Positions 41,802-50,543 of a stretch of DNA of 64,000 bases are shown here, one piece after another. The notes beneath the pieces are model-generated. The model was not told the origin of the DNA and did no database searches. It saw only the letters and a list, made by a program, of their open reading frames with translations. The stretch comes from Gemmatimonadota bacterium. GTDB taxonomy: Bacteria > Gemmatimonadota > Gemmatimonadetes > Longimicrobiales > Gaopeijiaceae. Each line of letters opens with the position of its first letter. The first letter of the stretch is position 1. The position numbers were made by a program, and so were the translations under genes. Location: NCBI GenBank assembly GCA_022826005.1, contig JAJDVT010000140.1, positions 1 through 64,000 of the forward strand. Direction: 5' to 3'.

Positions 41802-44800
41802 TCACCGGGACCCGTTTCCCCCGGAGTTCCCGTTCGACGCGTTCTCCTCTCCCTCGTCATCGTCCGGATCCTCCGGCGGTCGCGTCCGGCTCATCCGCAA
41901 CGTCGCTCCACCCCGGAACGCCGAACCGCTCCGTGTCACCTCGTGGTTACCGTCGTACAGGTAGTCCAGCAGCGCCTGGTCCCACGAGAGACCGGCCTTC
42001 GCCACCAGCTCCATCCACGGCCCGTACGCGGTCTCGTCCGGGGCCTCGGTTATGCCGCTCCAGATGGTGATGCGCGGGTTGTAGGCGCCACCGCCGCTCG
42101 ATCCCTTCAGCGGCATCTCGATCAACACGCTGTCCGTCATCGGCAGCCGGAAGACCTCTGTGTCGAAATCTGCACCGTAACGGCGATAGCGGGCATAAGC
42201 GCGCTGATTCATCTCGAAGACATCGCGGTTTGAGTTGATTCCGGCGGTGATGTAGTCGCGGATCTTGAACGCGGCGTCCTTGTGCCGGGGAAAGGCCGGA
42301 TCGTCGATATAGCCGAAACCGGGCATGAACCAGCCCTTGTTGAGGCCCCAGTTGCGTTCGGTGACGCGGCCGCTCCGCACCAGCCCGCTGTACTCGGAGA
42401 AGAGCTGGACCACCTGGTGGCTCGGGTACCCGTGGGGGTTCAGGAAGATGTCGGGCAGCCAGCGTTCCCAGAGTTCGCGGCGGACACCGGATTCGGGATA
42501 GACCGGGAAGCTGCCGAATCCGGAGGTCACGTTCACCCCGAGCGATCCGAGGTAGCCGGCGTGCAGGATGTAGTCGGGTGTGATCCGGTAGAGGTCGTAG
42601 GCGAGCTGGGCGCCGTCGGGGTTGGTGAAGGGGTGGATGACGACGTTGACCTTGTCCAGCCTGGGCATCTGCTCGGGGTCGGTGAGGAGGAGTTCGGCGT
42701 GGCGAAGCACATGACTCGTGGACGAGACCTCGTTGGCGTGCTCGCGCGCCGAGTAGATGACCGTCGGCTTGAACGTCGTGGCCTTGACGCGGGACCAGTG
42801 GGTGGTGGTGACCGGGGACATGAGGTCCATCGCCCAGGTGGTCCTGCCGAGATAGCTCTCGCCGACGCGGTACATCGTCGCGTGGTCGAAGGCGTGGCTC
42901 AGCTTGGCCGTCATCTCGTGGCCCTCGGGCGGCGGTATCGGGGTGTCCCACTGGACGATCCTCTCGCCCGTGTATTTCCAGCCGTCGGGCAGCAGGTCGT
43001 TCCACACCGGGAGCGGTTCCGGCACCCCGTTCGCCGGCAGCACGGCGGTCATGCGCGTGGAGTCGGTCGATTCGTGGGTCCAATAGGCCCGGACACCGAT
43101 CTCGCCGAGCTCGTGGTAGGCGAGCGCATCGGTGTAGAGTCCCGCGTCGCGCAGCGTGCCCAGGTTGGCCAGGGTTGCCGCGATCTGCTCGGCGGAGATC
43201 ATGCGGGCGTCGACGGCGTCGGGGGGTGCGAGGATGAGGAGGGAGTCGCGCTGGTCGGTATCGGAGTCGACGCGGAGGCGGAAGTCGAGGCGGGAGAGGA
43301 TGGAGGGGGACGGCTCGCCGCCGGGCCGGGCGCCGGGGTCGGCGTCGGTGGCGGGCGCGACCACGATTCTCCTCAGGCTCGGGCGGCCCATGGAGATCTT
43401 CGGGATGTCGAGGCGCTCCTCGCCGGTGGTGCCGTCGGCCCGCTCGTAGCGGACGATCACCGTCGGCCGGTCCGTGGCGAATCCGGTGAAGGTGATGCGG
43501 CCGCGCCCGGAGGTGCCGTCGCCCTTCGGCCGCATGACGGGGATGATGCGTCCCGGGTAGCTGAGTCCCTGTCCCCGCGCGTTGCGCCCGAGCAGCTGGA
43601 AGAACTCGATCGTGCCGAAGTAGATCTCCTCGTGCAGCGCGTCCATGGTCGAGATGATCTCGTTGTCGACGCCCAGGCGGTAGTCGGGCTCGCTCAGCTC
43701 CAGCTCGACGTTGAGCGTGCCGAAGTAGGGCTGGTCGCCGCGCCCGGAACGCGGGTTCCCCTCATGCCGCTGCATCACGTAGTCGTAGACCGCCGGCAAG
43801 GTGCGGGCCTGGAAGCGGTCCCAGAACCACTCGGGGTCGGTGACGATGCGTTCGTGGGCGAGGGTGTCGGCGCCGGAGGTGGCGGTGATCCACCCGGTCG
43901 TCACGCGCACATGCTCGTAGTCGCGGAACCGGTCGACGTAGGGGCGCAGCACCCAGACGGGGTCGAAGGTTTCTTCCACGATGGTACCGCCGTCCGGTGA
44001 GGTGGCTCGCACGCGGTAGATCGGGCCGTCCTCGACCATTTCGAAGCGTATCTGGCCGAGATCGATCCCCAGGTCCTGCACCAGGATCTCGTCGATCGGA
44101 AAGATCTCGTGCAGCCAGCGCAGGGGCGTGAGCATGGCCTGTTGGGGCCAATCGCCGGGCGGCTCGTTGCGCAGGAACTCGATCACGATTTCGCCGATAT
44201 CCTCTCCCGCGAGCCTGGGCGCGACCGACTCCCTGAGCCAGAAGAAGCCCTGCTTGAAGGCGGAAAGCACCTCGACGGTGGTGGCGTCGGGGTCGGCGCC
44301 GGCTTCGATGAGGCGGCGGCGGGCTTCGTCGGCGACGGCGCGGCGAATTTCGGGGGGTTCGGAGAGCCGGGCGTGGAGGTGGACGGGCGCGCCGGAGGTC
44401 AACTGCGGGATCACGCGGGCCTCGAAGGCGTCCCGGAACCTGTCTGTTTCGGAGGGCACTCCAAATTGGTCGTCGAAAACGGTATCCGCGGCCTGGACGT
44501 CCCGATTGTCGATCGTGACGGAGATGTTCTCCGTGCCGAGTGCCGCGGCGCGCTCCCGCACCACGTCGGCCAGGCCGGGCGGGGCCTTCTCGGCGGAGAC
44601 GAGGATTTCGGCCGAGGCGATGTCCTCGTCGGCCAGCCCGGCCACGATCCGGTCCAGCTTGTAGAGGCCGATCGCGGCCTGGCCTCCGGGAGTGTAGCCG
44701 GACAGCGTGCCCCAGAGTTCCTGCTCGATGTCGCTGAAGGTGGGGGTGCCGTCGGCCCACGCGCTTACACCGGGGAAGACCTCTGCCAGGCGCTTCGTGG

Positions 44801-46163
44801 CCATTGTGGCGCCCGCATGATCGGAACCGGTAACCACGACGGCGGACCTGCTTCCGAAGGCATCCGGCACGATCTCGATCAGGCCGTGACCGGGCGGCAA
44901 CGCTCCCGGCGCGATCCTGCCGCTGTCGGCGAGCTCGGCGATGAACGGGTGATCGCTGCCCACCAGGACCATCGCGGGCTCCCGCGCCGCGTTGTCGATC
45001 TCGTCCGTGGTCTTGACCAGCGGGACGGTGAATCCGGTGGTCTCCAGACCCAGCCGGGCCGCGAGTTCGGGCACGCCCTCGGCACCGTCGCCCGGCACGA
45101 CGACCACGCTGACGCTGTTGGGGATGTCGCCGCCGCCGAGGAAGCCCCCGCTCCTGTAGAGGTCGGCGAGGTTGGGCGTGCCCCCACCTCCGCCGGGCCG
45201 GCCGCCGGACGGGGACGAGGGTGCCAGTGCCGGAAGCTCGACTTGCAGGCCGCCCCCGGTGACGGTGACCGCGGCGAGGTTTCGGAAGCGCAGATCGGAG
45301 GAAGCGTCCTCCGTGCTGTCGGCGTCTGCACCGGTGTTTCCGCGGGCCAGGGCGCCGAGGCGGTCGAGCGCGTCGGCGGTGAGGGAGTCCGCGGTGGCGG
45401 CGTCCAGCGTCGGGTCGGCGTCCGGGTCGGCAACAAAGTCCAGTTCGGCGACCAGGTGGACTTCGTCGTCCGGGCTATTGACGGAAACGCGCGGGTATGA
45501 AAAGCTGGCCGATCGAGCCATTGAGTCGCCCGCCGCGAGCCATTCGTTGATCTGCTCGCCGACATCGGCGATGGTTGGCCCGGAGAGGGACCGGATGTGG
45601 GGCAGTGAGCCCGCGAGAAGTCGTGCAGCGCGAAGAATGGCGTCGTCGTCACCGCCCAGGACGGCCACCCAGCGGTCGCCGGCCGGGGTCGTCAGGGTGG
45701 CGACGGTGGGGGGCGTGCCGGAGGCCGGAGTGTGGATGCCGAAGTCCGCGGGCGAAAGCCCCAGGGGTTCCAGGGCACGGTGGCCGATCAGGATGCCGAC
45801 CTGTCCGGGCCGGAAGCCGCGCCGCAGCGGCAGATCGAGTGCCATGGTCTCGAAACCCAGCCGGGCCGCGATCTCGGCGGCGGCTACCCGTTCGGCGGTG
45901 GTCGGTTCGGGCGCGAGAACCAGCGTCGCGCCGAGGCGGTCGGGCACGCTGTCGCCGTTCTCGTCAAGGAGGAGGTGGCCGAAATCGAACAGCGTGGCGA
46001 GGTCGAGGGGGGGTGGGGTGGCGGGTGGGGCCTGGGCCGTGGCGGGGTGGGGGGGTGCCAGCAGCGCGGCCAGGGTGGTGAGGAGGAGCAGCGAGGGGTG
46101 GAGGCCGGTTGTGCCGGGGATGGCAGCCGTGTGGGGCGGGGTGGGGTGGCGGGAGGTGCTCAT
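41802..46163 (-). CDS. Large secreted M14-family zinc carboxypeptidase-like protein
   Basis: About 1453 residues from ATG 46163; the upstream frame to 46475 does not look coding. A signal peptide ends T-A-Q-A. The N-terminal 900 residues hold repeated alpha/beta segments with ILIGHRAL, VVPGDGAEGVPELAARLGLETTG and similar text, and beta-sandwich regions. The catalytic domain lies at about 1080-1400: zinc ligands H-x-x-E in SAREHANEVSS (near 1143) and a His in NPHGYPSHQVV (near 1246). An M14 peptidase with such a long N-terminal part is unusual but seen in secreted proteins of this kind of organism. The Glu general base cannot be assigned with confidence. Confidence 0.83.
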   Translation of the reverse strand: MSTSRHPTPPHTAAIPGTTGLHPSLLLLTTLAALLAPPHPATAQAPPATPPPLDLATLFDFGHLLLDENGDSVPDRLGATLVLAPEPTTAERVAAAEIAARLGFETMALDLPLRRGFRPGQVGILIGHRALEPLGLSPADFGIHTPASGTPPTVATLTTPAGDRWVAVLGGDDDAILRAARLLAGSLPHIRSLSGPTIADVGEQINEWLAAGDSMARSASFSYPRVSVNSPDDEVHLVAELDFVADPDADPTLDAATADSLTADALDRLGALARGNTGADADSTEDASSDLRFRNLAAVTVTGGGLQVELPALAPSSPSGGRPGGGGGTPNLADLYRSGGFLGGGDIPNSVSVVVVPGDGAEGVPELAARLGLETTGFTVPLVKTTDEIDNAAREPAMVLVGSDHPFIAELADSGRIAPGALPPGHGLIEIVPDAFGSRSAVVVTGSDHAGATMATKRLAEVFPGVSAWADGTPTFSDIEQELWGTLSGYTPGGQAAIGLYKLDRIVAGLADEDIASAEILVSAEKAPPGLADVVRERAAALGTENISVTIDNRDVQAADTVFDDQFGVPSETDRFRDAFEARVIPQLTSGAPVHLHARLSEPPEIRRAVADEARRRLIEAGADPDATTVEVLSAFKQGFFWLRESVAPRLAGEDIGEIVIEFLRNEPPGDWPQQAMLTPLRWLHEIFPIDEILVQDLGIDLGQIRFEMVEDGPIYRVRATSPDGGTIVEETFDPVWVLRPYVDRFRDYEHVRVTTGWITATSGADTLAHERIVTDPEWFWDRFQARTLPAVYDYVMQRHEGNPRSGRGDQPYFGTLNVELELSEPDYRLGVDNEIISTMDALHEEIYFGTIEFFQLLGRNARGQGLSYPGRIIPVMRPKGDGTSGRGRITFTGFATDRPTVIVRYERADGTTGEERLDIPKISMGRPSLRRIVVAPATDADPGARPGGEPSPSILSRLDFRLRVDSDTDQRDSLLILAPPDAVDARMISAEQIAATLANLGTLRDAGLYTDALAYHELGEIGVRAYWTHESTDSTRMTAVLPANGVPEPLPVWNDLLPDGWKYTGERIVQWDTPIPPPEGHEMTAKLSHAFDHATMYRVGESYLGRTTWAMDLMSPVTTTHWSRVKATTFKPTVIYSAREHANEVSSTSHVLRHAELLLTDPEQMPRLDKVNVVIHPFTNPDGAQLAYDLYRITPDYILHAGYLGSLGVNVTSGFGSFPVYPESGVRRELWERWLPDIFLNPHGYPSHQVVQLFSEYSGLVRSGRVTERNWGLNKGWFMPGFGYIDDPAFPRHKDAAFKIRDYITAGINSNRDVFEMNQRAYARYRRYGADFDTEVFRLPMTDSVLIEMPLKGSSGGGAYNPRITIWSGITEAPDETAYGPWMELVAKAGLSWDQALLDYLYDGNHEVTRSGSAFRGGATLRMSRTRPPEDPDDDEGEENASNGNSGGNGSR

Positions 46164-46374
46164 GAAGTGACTGTCTCCGGGAAGCAAGAACACTTGCGGC
46201 TGGCGTCGGGATGAAAATGACGTGGCGGGGGACGCGAGGCCACCTTGCAATGTGCGAGGCTCCCGCCTGCGTGAGCGCCAATCGAATCCGGCCTGCGTGC
46301 GCTCGCGCATCGCATGGTTAGCATCAACATCCATTTCCATGGAGGTCCCGTTGATCAGAACAAGGAGCTCCTGG

Positions 46375-46891
46375 ATGGGACGTTTGAGCGTGTTTCCAGC
46401 CTCCGCGACCGTGTGGGGAGTCCTCGCGGTGGCCGGTTGCGGCGGCGGTGGCCCCCAGGCCGGTGATGAGCCCATCGGTTGGAGCGGAGCCCTCGGACGC
46501 GCACCGCGTCCCCGCGGAGAGGCCCGAGCTGCTTGCCGTGCATCGCTCGGGAGAGGTGATTCTCAGGGCGGAGTGGAACTCGGGGGATCGCAGCATTCCG
46601 CCGGCGGCGCCGGACTTCCGGGAGGTCGCCGAGCGCTTTCCGGCCGCAGCCGGCCTGCAGATCGGCACGGATGGCCTTATCTGCGTTCAGCGTTGGACCG
46701 TGCGCGACGACCGGCCGGTCCGGGGTCCGGATTGGCTCGTGTTCAGCTCGGACGGTGACCTGGTGGCCCGCCTCGAGATGCGCTCCGCGTGGCGCGTTCT
46801 GGCATTCGGCGACCGGGCCCCTGTCGCGGCGGTGTACGTTGGCGACAACTTCCAGGAGGTCCGCGTGTACTCACTCGACGGCGTGGAATAG
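46375..46891 (+). pseudogene. 6-bladed propeller remnant: signal peptide joined out of frame to a C-terminal piece
   Basis: An ATG at 46375, behind AAGGAGC, opens a lipoprotein signal (lipobox V-A-G-C) followed by a short linker. The matching propeller C-terminus (RAEWNSGDRSIPP, WLVFSSDGDLVARLEM, VYVGDNFQEVRVYSLDGVE) is in another frame, open from 46448 to 46891. Together they would give only about 170 residues against the usual 400, so an internal deletion of most blades plus a frameshift has occurred. It stands 25 bp upstream of an intact propeller gene, a second case in this window of a broken copy preceding a whole one. Confidence 0.65.
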
Positions 46892-46916
46892 ACTGCAACA
46901 CGATGGGAGTTTGAGG

Positions 46917-48080
46917 ATGAGACTTTGGAATGGATTGTTGCTATTGCTGGTCAGCGCGGTTCTGGCCGTGTCAGATTCCCTGCCGGCGGATGCCCAGCAG
47001 GCACCCTGTCCCCGAAAGCCCGAGCGGTCCTTCGCGGCGGGCGATACATCGGTCATCGAGGACGGGCGCCCTCCCTGCCGCATCGAGTTCCGCAAGGTCG
47101 GGATCCGGCTCGAAGCGGTGGCCGACGGGTCGCGGCCGGACCCCGGCCGCACCGTCCTGGTGGACTCCAACGGCCGCTACTACTCGGCGAACGCGCGCGG
47201 GTGGGGAGTGACCATCAGCGTCTGGGATTCGCGGGGCAGGTACCTGCACTCGTTCGGACGGGAAGGGGAAGGTCCGGGCGAACTCACGGCGCGCGGCATT
47301 ATCAGCCTGTACATCGATGGCCGCGACAGGCTGCACGTCCGGGACGGGGGCTTTCAGTGGTCGGTCTTCTCCCCCCGGCACGAGTTCCTGCGGCGCGTCC
47401 CTGCCAACGTGATGGGCGGAGCGCTGGAGGAGAGCACGGTCATTCTTGACGATGGATCGGCGTTGGCAAGCGCCGGCTACGTTGAGGATCGGTCCCGGCA
47501 TTTTCGCGTTGTGGACACGTCGGGCGCCCTGGCGCGGACGTTCGGGCCGGAGGGCGAAGCCGGATACATCGTGCGGCCGATTACCTACGCGGGCGGCGAC
47601 ACCTTCTGGGCGGCTCCGCCCCAGGAGGGCCCGCACGAGTACGTTCTGGAGGAGTGGGGGCTTGACGGGGAGTTGCGTCGAGCCTTCCGGCGAGACGTGT
47701 CGTGGTTCGAGTGGCGCGGCGAGTTGGAGACATCCTCGGCGGTGTCCCGGCTGCACGTCCTGAAGGACGGCCTCCTCATCGTGGGGCTTCCACGTCCGAC
47801 CCGGGAATTCCTCGACGCCTACGAAAGTCCACGGCACGGGGACGGACCCTACGAGGACGACGAGGAGAGCGAGATCATGGAACTGATGGAGGTGGTCATC
47901 GAGGTGATCGACGCAAGATCAGGCGAACTCCTGGCCTCCGACGTGTTTCGGGTACCCGAATTCATGGAGCAGGCCGCAATGGAGTTCTTCCGCGGTTCGC
48001 CGCGGGGGTACCGGTACGAGGTGGGTGACGACGGGCTGCCCTTCGTGGATATCGTGGCCCTGGAGCTGGTGCCGAGGTAA
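46917..48080 (+). CDS. 6-bladed beta-propeller secreted protein (CRIEF subtype)
   Basis: 387 residues from ATG 46917 (GGGAG upstream). The signal peptide ends A-D-A-Q without a lipobox Cys at the cleavage site. It is the close paralogue of the gene at 30332: PPCRIEFRKVGIRLEAVADG, REGEGPGEL, RRVPANVMGG, then EVIDARSGELLASDVF and a C-terminal VALELVPR. The early Cys pair (QQAPC and PPC) is retained. The acidic insertion before the last blade (EDDEESEIMELME) is longer than in the other copy. Function unknown. It ends convergent with the penicillin acylase gene. Confidence 0.86.
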   Translation: MRLWNGLLLLLVSAVLAVSDSLPADAQQAPCPRKPERSFAAGDTSVIEDGRPPCRIEFRKVGIRLEAVADGSRPDPGRTVLVDSNGRYYSANARGWGVTISVWDSRGRYLHSFGREGEGPGELTARGIISLYIDGRDRLHVRDGGFQWSVFSPRHEFLRRVPANVMGGALEESTVILDDGSALASAGYVEDRSRHFRVVDTSGALARTFGPEGEAGYIVRPITYAGGDTFWAAPPQEGPHEYVLEEWGLDGELRRAFRRDVSWFEWRGELETSSAVSRLHVLKDGLLIVGLPRPTREFLDAYESPRHGDGPYEDDEESEIMELMEVVIEVIDARSGELLASDVFRVPEFMEQAAMEFFRGSPRGYRYEVGDDGLPFVDIVALELVPR

Positions 48081-48125
48081 GCGCGCCGGGGCTGCCCGAT
48101 TGGCTGAGGCCACGCCGGGCCGGCG

Positions 48126-50543
48126 CTAGCGCCGCGCCTCCCGCCCCGGCCGGTAGCGCCGGATCGCGGCCTCCTCGATCTCCTCGGCGGTCCACGCTAT
48201 CCGCTTCATTTCGCCGCGCGCGAACATGGCGGCCTGGTCGGAGTAGTGCGGGGATTCGCCGCGGGCGGTCTGGCCGTAGGAGAGAACGGTGTAGGCCGTC
48301 GGGATCTCGCCGAACTCCACGATCAGCACCCAGGCGTCGCCACGGTTCGCCGCGAGCCGCAGGGCCGCGGCGCCAGCTGGCATTTCGTCGTCGGCCGCCG
48401 CCGCGCCCACGGGAGCGAAGGAGAGGGTCCGGAAGCAGCCGAGCGTGGGCGGGCAGCCCGAAACCGGCACGTCGACGTCACCCCGGATGACGCGGTGGAT
48501 GTCGCCCCATGGGGCGTCGAGGGGGATTCCCCGTTCTTCCAGGGAGCCCGCTGCGGCCGCGAGAGCGTCGACGGCCTCTGCCGCATCGCGGAGGCCGAAT
48601 GGTGTCGTCGCAGGACGCTCGGGGTCCCACGGCTGACGCCAGCGGAGCGAGTCGGGAGCGCCGGAGAAGTACTCCTCCGCCCACCGCTGGAAGAGGACGG
48701 CGCCGCGGCTGCCGGCGGAAGCGGTCCGGTCCCAGGCGGCGAGTACGTTCAGCGCTTCGGCCAGCCCGGGGTGGTCGGTGGCTACGGGACCGCCGCCGGT
48801 GCCGGGACCCGTCGGCACACGGCGGTCGAGCGCCTCCCGCGCCGCGCGCAGGAGGTCGTCGACAACCCGCTCGGCCATGAGCATGCGCGGCGAGTGCTTT
48901 AGCGCGATCACGTCTGCAAGGGCGAGGGGTTCGGGGGCAACCGCGGCCTGTGGGGCGGGCGCGACTCCGGGGTTGCCCGCAGGTTGACCGGCCCCGGCAA
49001 GTCTCCCGCGGGCCGCCAGCTCCAGCGACAGCTGGCTCCTGAGCCGCAGGCGCGGGTCGGGCAGGTTGGGCGGGACCGTGTCGCGGTCCAGCGGGACGTT
49101 GAGGTTGGTGTAGTCGGGGGTGTCGTTGGCCTGCTGAACGTAGCCGCCGGGCGGGTTGAGGTAGAGGGGCAGGTCCTCCCAGGGGACTAGCTCGGACCAG
49201 ATGTCGGCGGACGAGGCGGCGAGGGCGGCCGTGTCGCCGGTGACCGGGTGGGGGAGCAGGGGAAGCCGGGCGTTGTAGTAGTGCGCGATGTTCCCGTCGG
49301 CGTCCGCGTAGGTGAAATTGGACGTGGGGTGGGCGCGCATCCGCATGACGCCGAGCCACTCGTCGAGGTCGCTTGCCATCATCATGCGCAGGAACTGCTC
49401 GCCGCGCCGGAATTCGCCGTCACGCGGGTCCTTGAGGATGTAGATGTCGTCTTCGGTGCGGTGGATGACCGGGCCGTGCGGGGTATGCCAGGATGTGCGG
49501 GTCTCGGTGGCCGTGTCTCCGGATTCGGTGAGGTAGGCGACGGTGGCGTCGCGCCCCTCCAGGGGCAGTGGCCGGCCGTCGAGGAGAGCGTGGTCGTCGA
49601 GTTCGGGGTGGGCGCGGAGGCGGTAGACCTGCGACAGCACCGGATAGTTGTTGGTAGTCGCCCAGCCGAGGCGGGGGTTGAAGCCGCCGATGATCCCGAA
49701 GGCCGTCCCGATGCGGAAGTCGCCGTAGAAGTCGATGACGCCGGGGACGCGGACGTGCGCCTCGTAGTAAGTGAGGCCGGAGGGCCGGTCGAGCAGGTCG
49801 TAGTCGCCGTCCCACCGGAGGTGCGGGTTGCGCAGGAGGATGGTGTGGCCGGATGAAGTGCGCGAGCCGTGGAAGGCCCAGGCGTTCGAGCCGTCGAGGA
49901 GGAAGGAGGGTACGGAAGGATCGGGTTGCCGGGCGTGCGTGCGGGGAACCGCGTCCGGGGCCTGGCGGAGATCGGGTGCGGGCGCGGCAGCGGAGGCCGT
50001 GACGGCCGATTCGGTGCGCGCGGCCAGGTTGCGGCGGAAGCGGGCGGCGTCGCCGCGGCTCCAGGTCTGGACATCGCGTGCGAGGGCGTCGGGGCCGGTG
50101 AAGTCGGGCGCGACCCAGGCGGGGAATTCGCGCGGGTGCAGGCGGATGTAGTGGTTGACGCCATGGGCGAAGCCGCTGTAGACGGCCCGGGTGCGGGGAT
50201 CGAGCTGGCCGAAGGTGGCGGCGGCGCGTGCGTGCGACTCGTGCGCGTTGAAGTCGGCGTTCAGCTCGTCGTCGCCCAGGTGGCGGGCGAGCGTGCCCCG
50301 GCTGGCGGCCATCGCGATGGCGATGGAGGCGCTGTAATCCTCGGACTGGACGTAGCCGAGTCCGAATCCCATCGCCTCGAGGTCGTCGGCGAGGATGTGG
50401 GGGACGCCGTACTCGGTGCGCACGATCTCCACGCGGCGGGCGATCTCGTGGGTTGGGGGTTGGCATGCGAGGAAGGCGGGCGCGAGGAGGACGGCCAAGC
50501 CTGCGGGCGCGTGACATACACGGGCGGGAGCGTGTCCCCTCAC
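48126..50543 (-). CDS. Penicillin acylase-family (Ntn) hydrolase lipoprotein
   Basis: 805 residues from GTG 50543, overlapping the HEAT-cyclophilin stop by GTGA. The lipobox ends F-L-A-C27. The alpha chain region shows VRTEYGVPHILADDLEAMGFGLGYVQ. The autocatalytic cleavage site with N-terminal nucleophile is DGSNAWA (S219), and the beta chain has ILLRNPHLRW and YEAHVRVPGVIDFYG. Family members deacylate amides such as penicillins, N-acyl homoserine lactones or cyclic lipopeptides; the substrate here is unknown. Ser as nucleophile and a complete two-chain layout suggest an active enzyme, anchored in the periplasm or outer membrane. Confidence 0.9.
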   Translation of the reverse strand: MRGHAPARVCHAPAGLAVLLAPAFLACQPPTHEIARRVEIVRTEYGVPHILADDLEAMGFGLGYVQSEDYSASIAIAMAASRGTLARHLGDDELNADFNAHESHARAAATFGQLDPRTRAVYSGFAHGVNHYIRLHPREFPAWVAPDFTGPDALARDVQTWSRGDAARFRRNLAARTESAVTASAAAPAPDLRQAPDAVPRTHARQPDPSVPSFLLDGSNAWAFHGSRTSSGHTILLRNPHLRWDGDYDLLDRPSGLTYYEAHVRVPGVIDFYGDFRIGTAFGIIGGFNPRLGWATTNNYPVLSQVYRLRAHPELDDHALLDGRPLPLEGRDATVAYLTESGDTATETRTSWHTPHGPVIHRTEDDIYILKDPRDGEFRRGEQFLRMMMASDLDEWLGVMRMRAHPTSNFTYADADGNIAHYYNARLPLLPHPVTGDTAALAASSADIWSELVPWEDLPLYLNPPGGYVQQANDTPDYTNLNVPLDRDTVPPNLPDPRLRLRSQLSLELAARGRLAGAGQPAGNPGVAPAPQAAVAPEPLALADVIALKHSPRMLMAERVVDDLLRAAREALDRRVPTGPGTGGGPVATDHPGLAEALNVLAAWDRTASAGSRGAVLFQRWAEEYFSGAPDSLRWRQPWDPERPATTPFGLRDAAEAVDALAAAAGSLEERGIPLDAPWGDIHRVIRGDVDVPVSGCPPTLGCFRTLSFAPVGAAAADDEMPAGAAALRLAANRGDAWVLIVEFGEIPTAYTVLSYGQTARGESPHYSDQAAMFARGEMKRIAWTAEEIEEAAIRRYRPGREARR

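Noticed and set aside
42282-45500. Two long plus-strand open frames opposite the M14 peptidase gene
   Set aside because: They mirror the codon bias of the peptidase gene, overlap each other's neighbours and show no recognisable domain.
48115-48132. GGCGCTAGCGCC palindrome as a terminator
   Set aside because: It overlaps the last codons of the penicillin acylase gene and has no following T-tract; it could arise by chance in GC-rich DNA.
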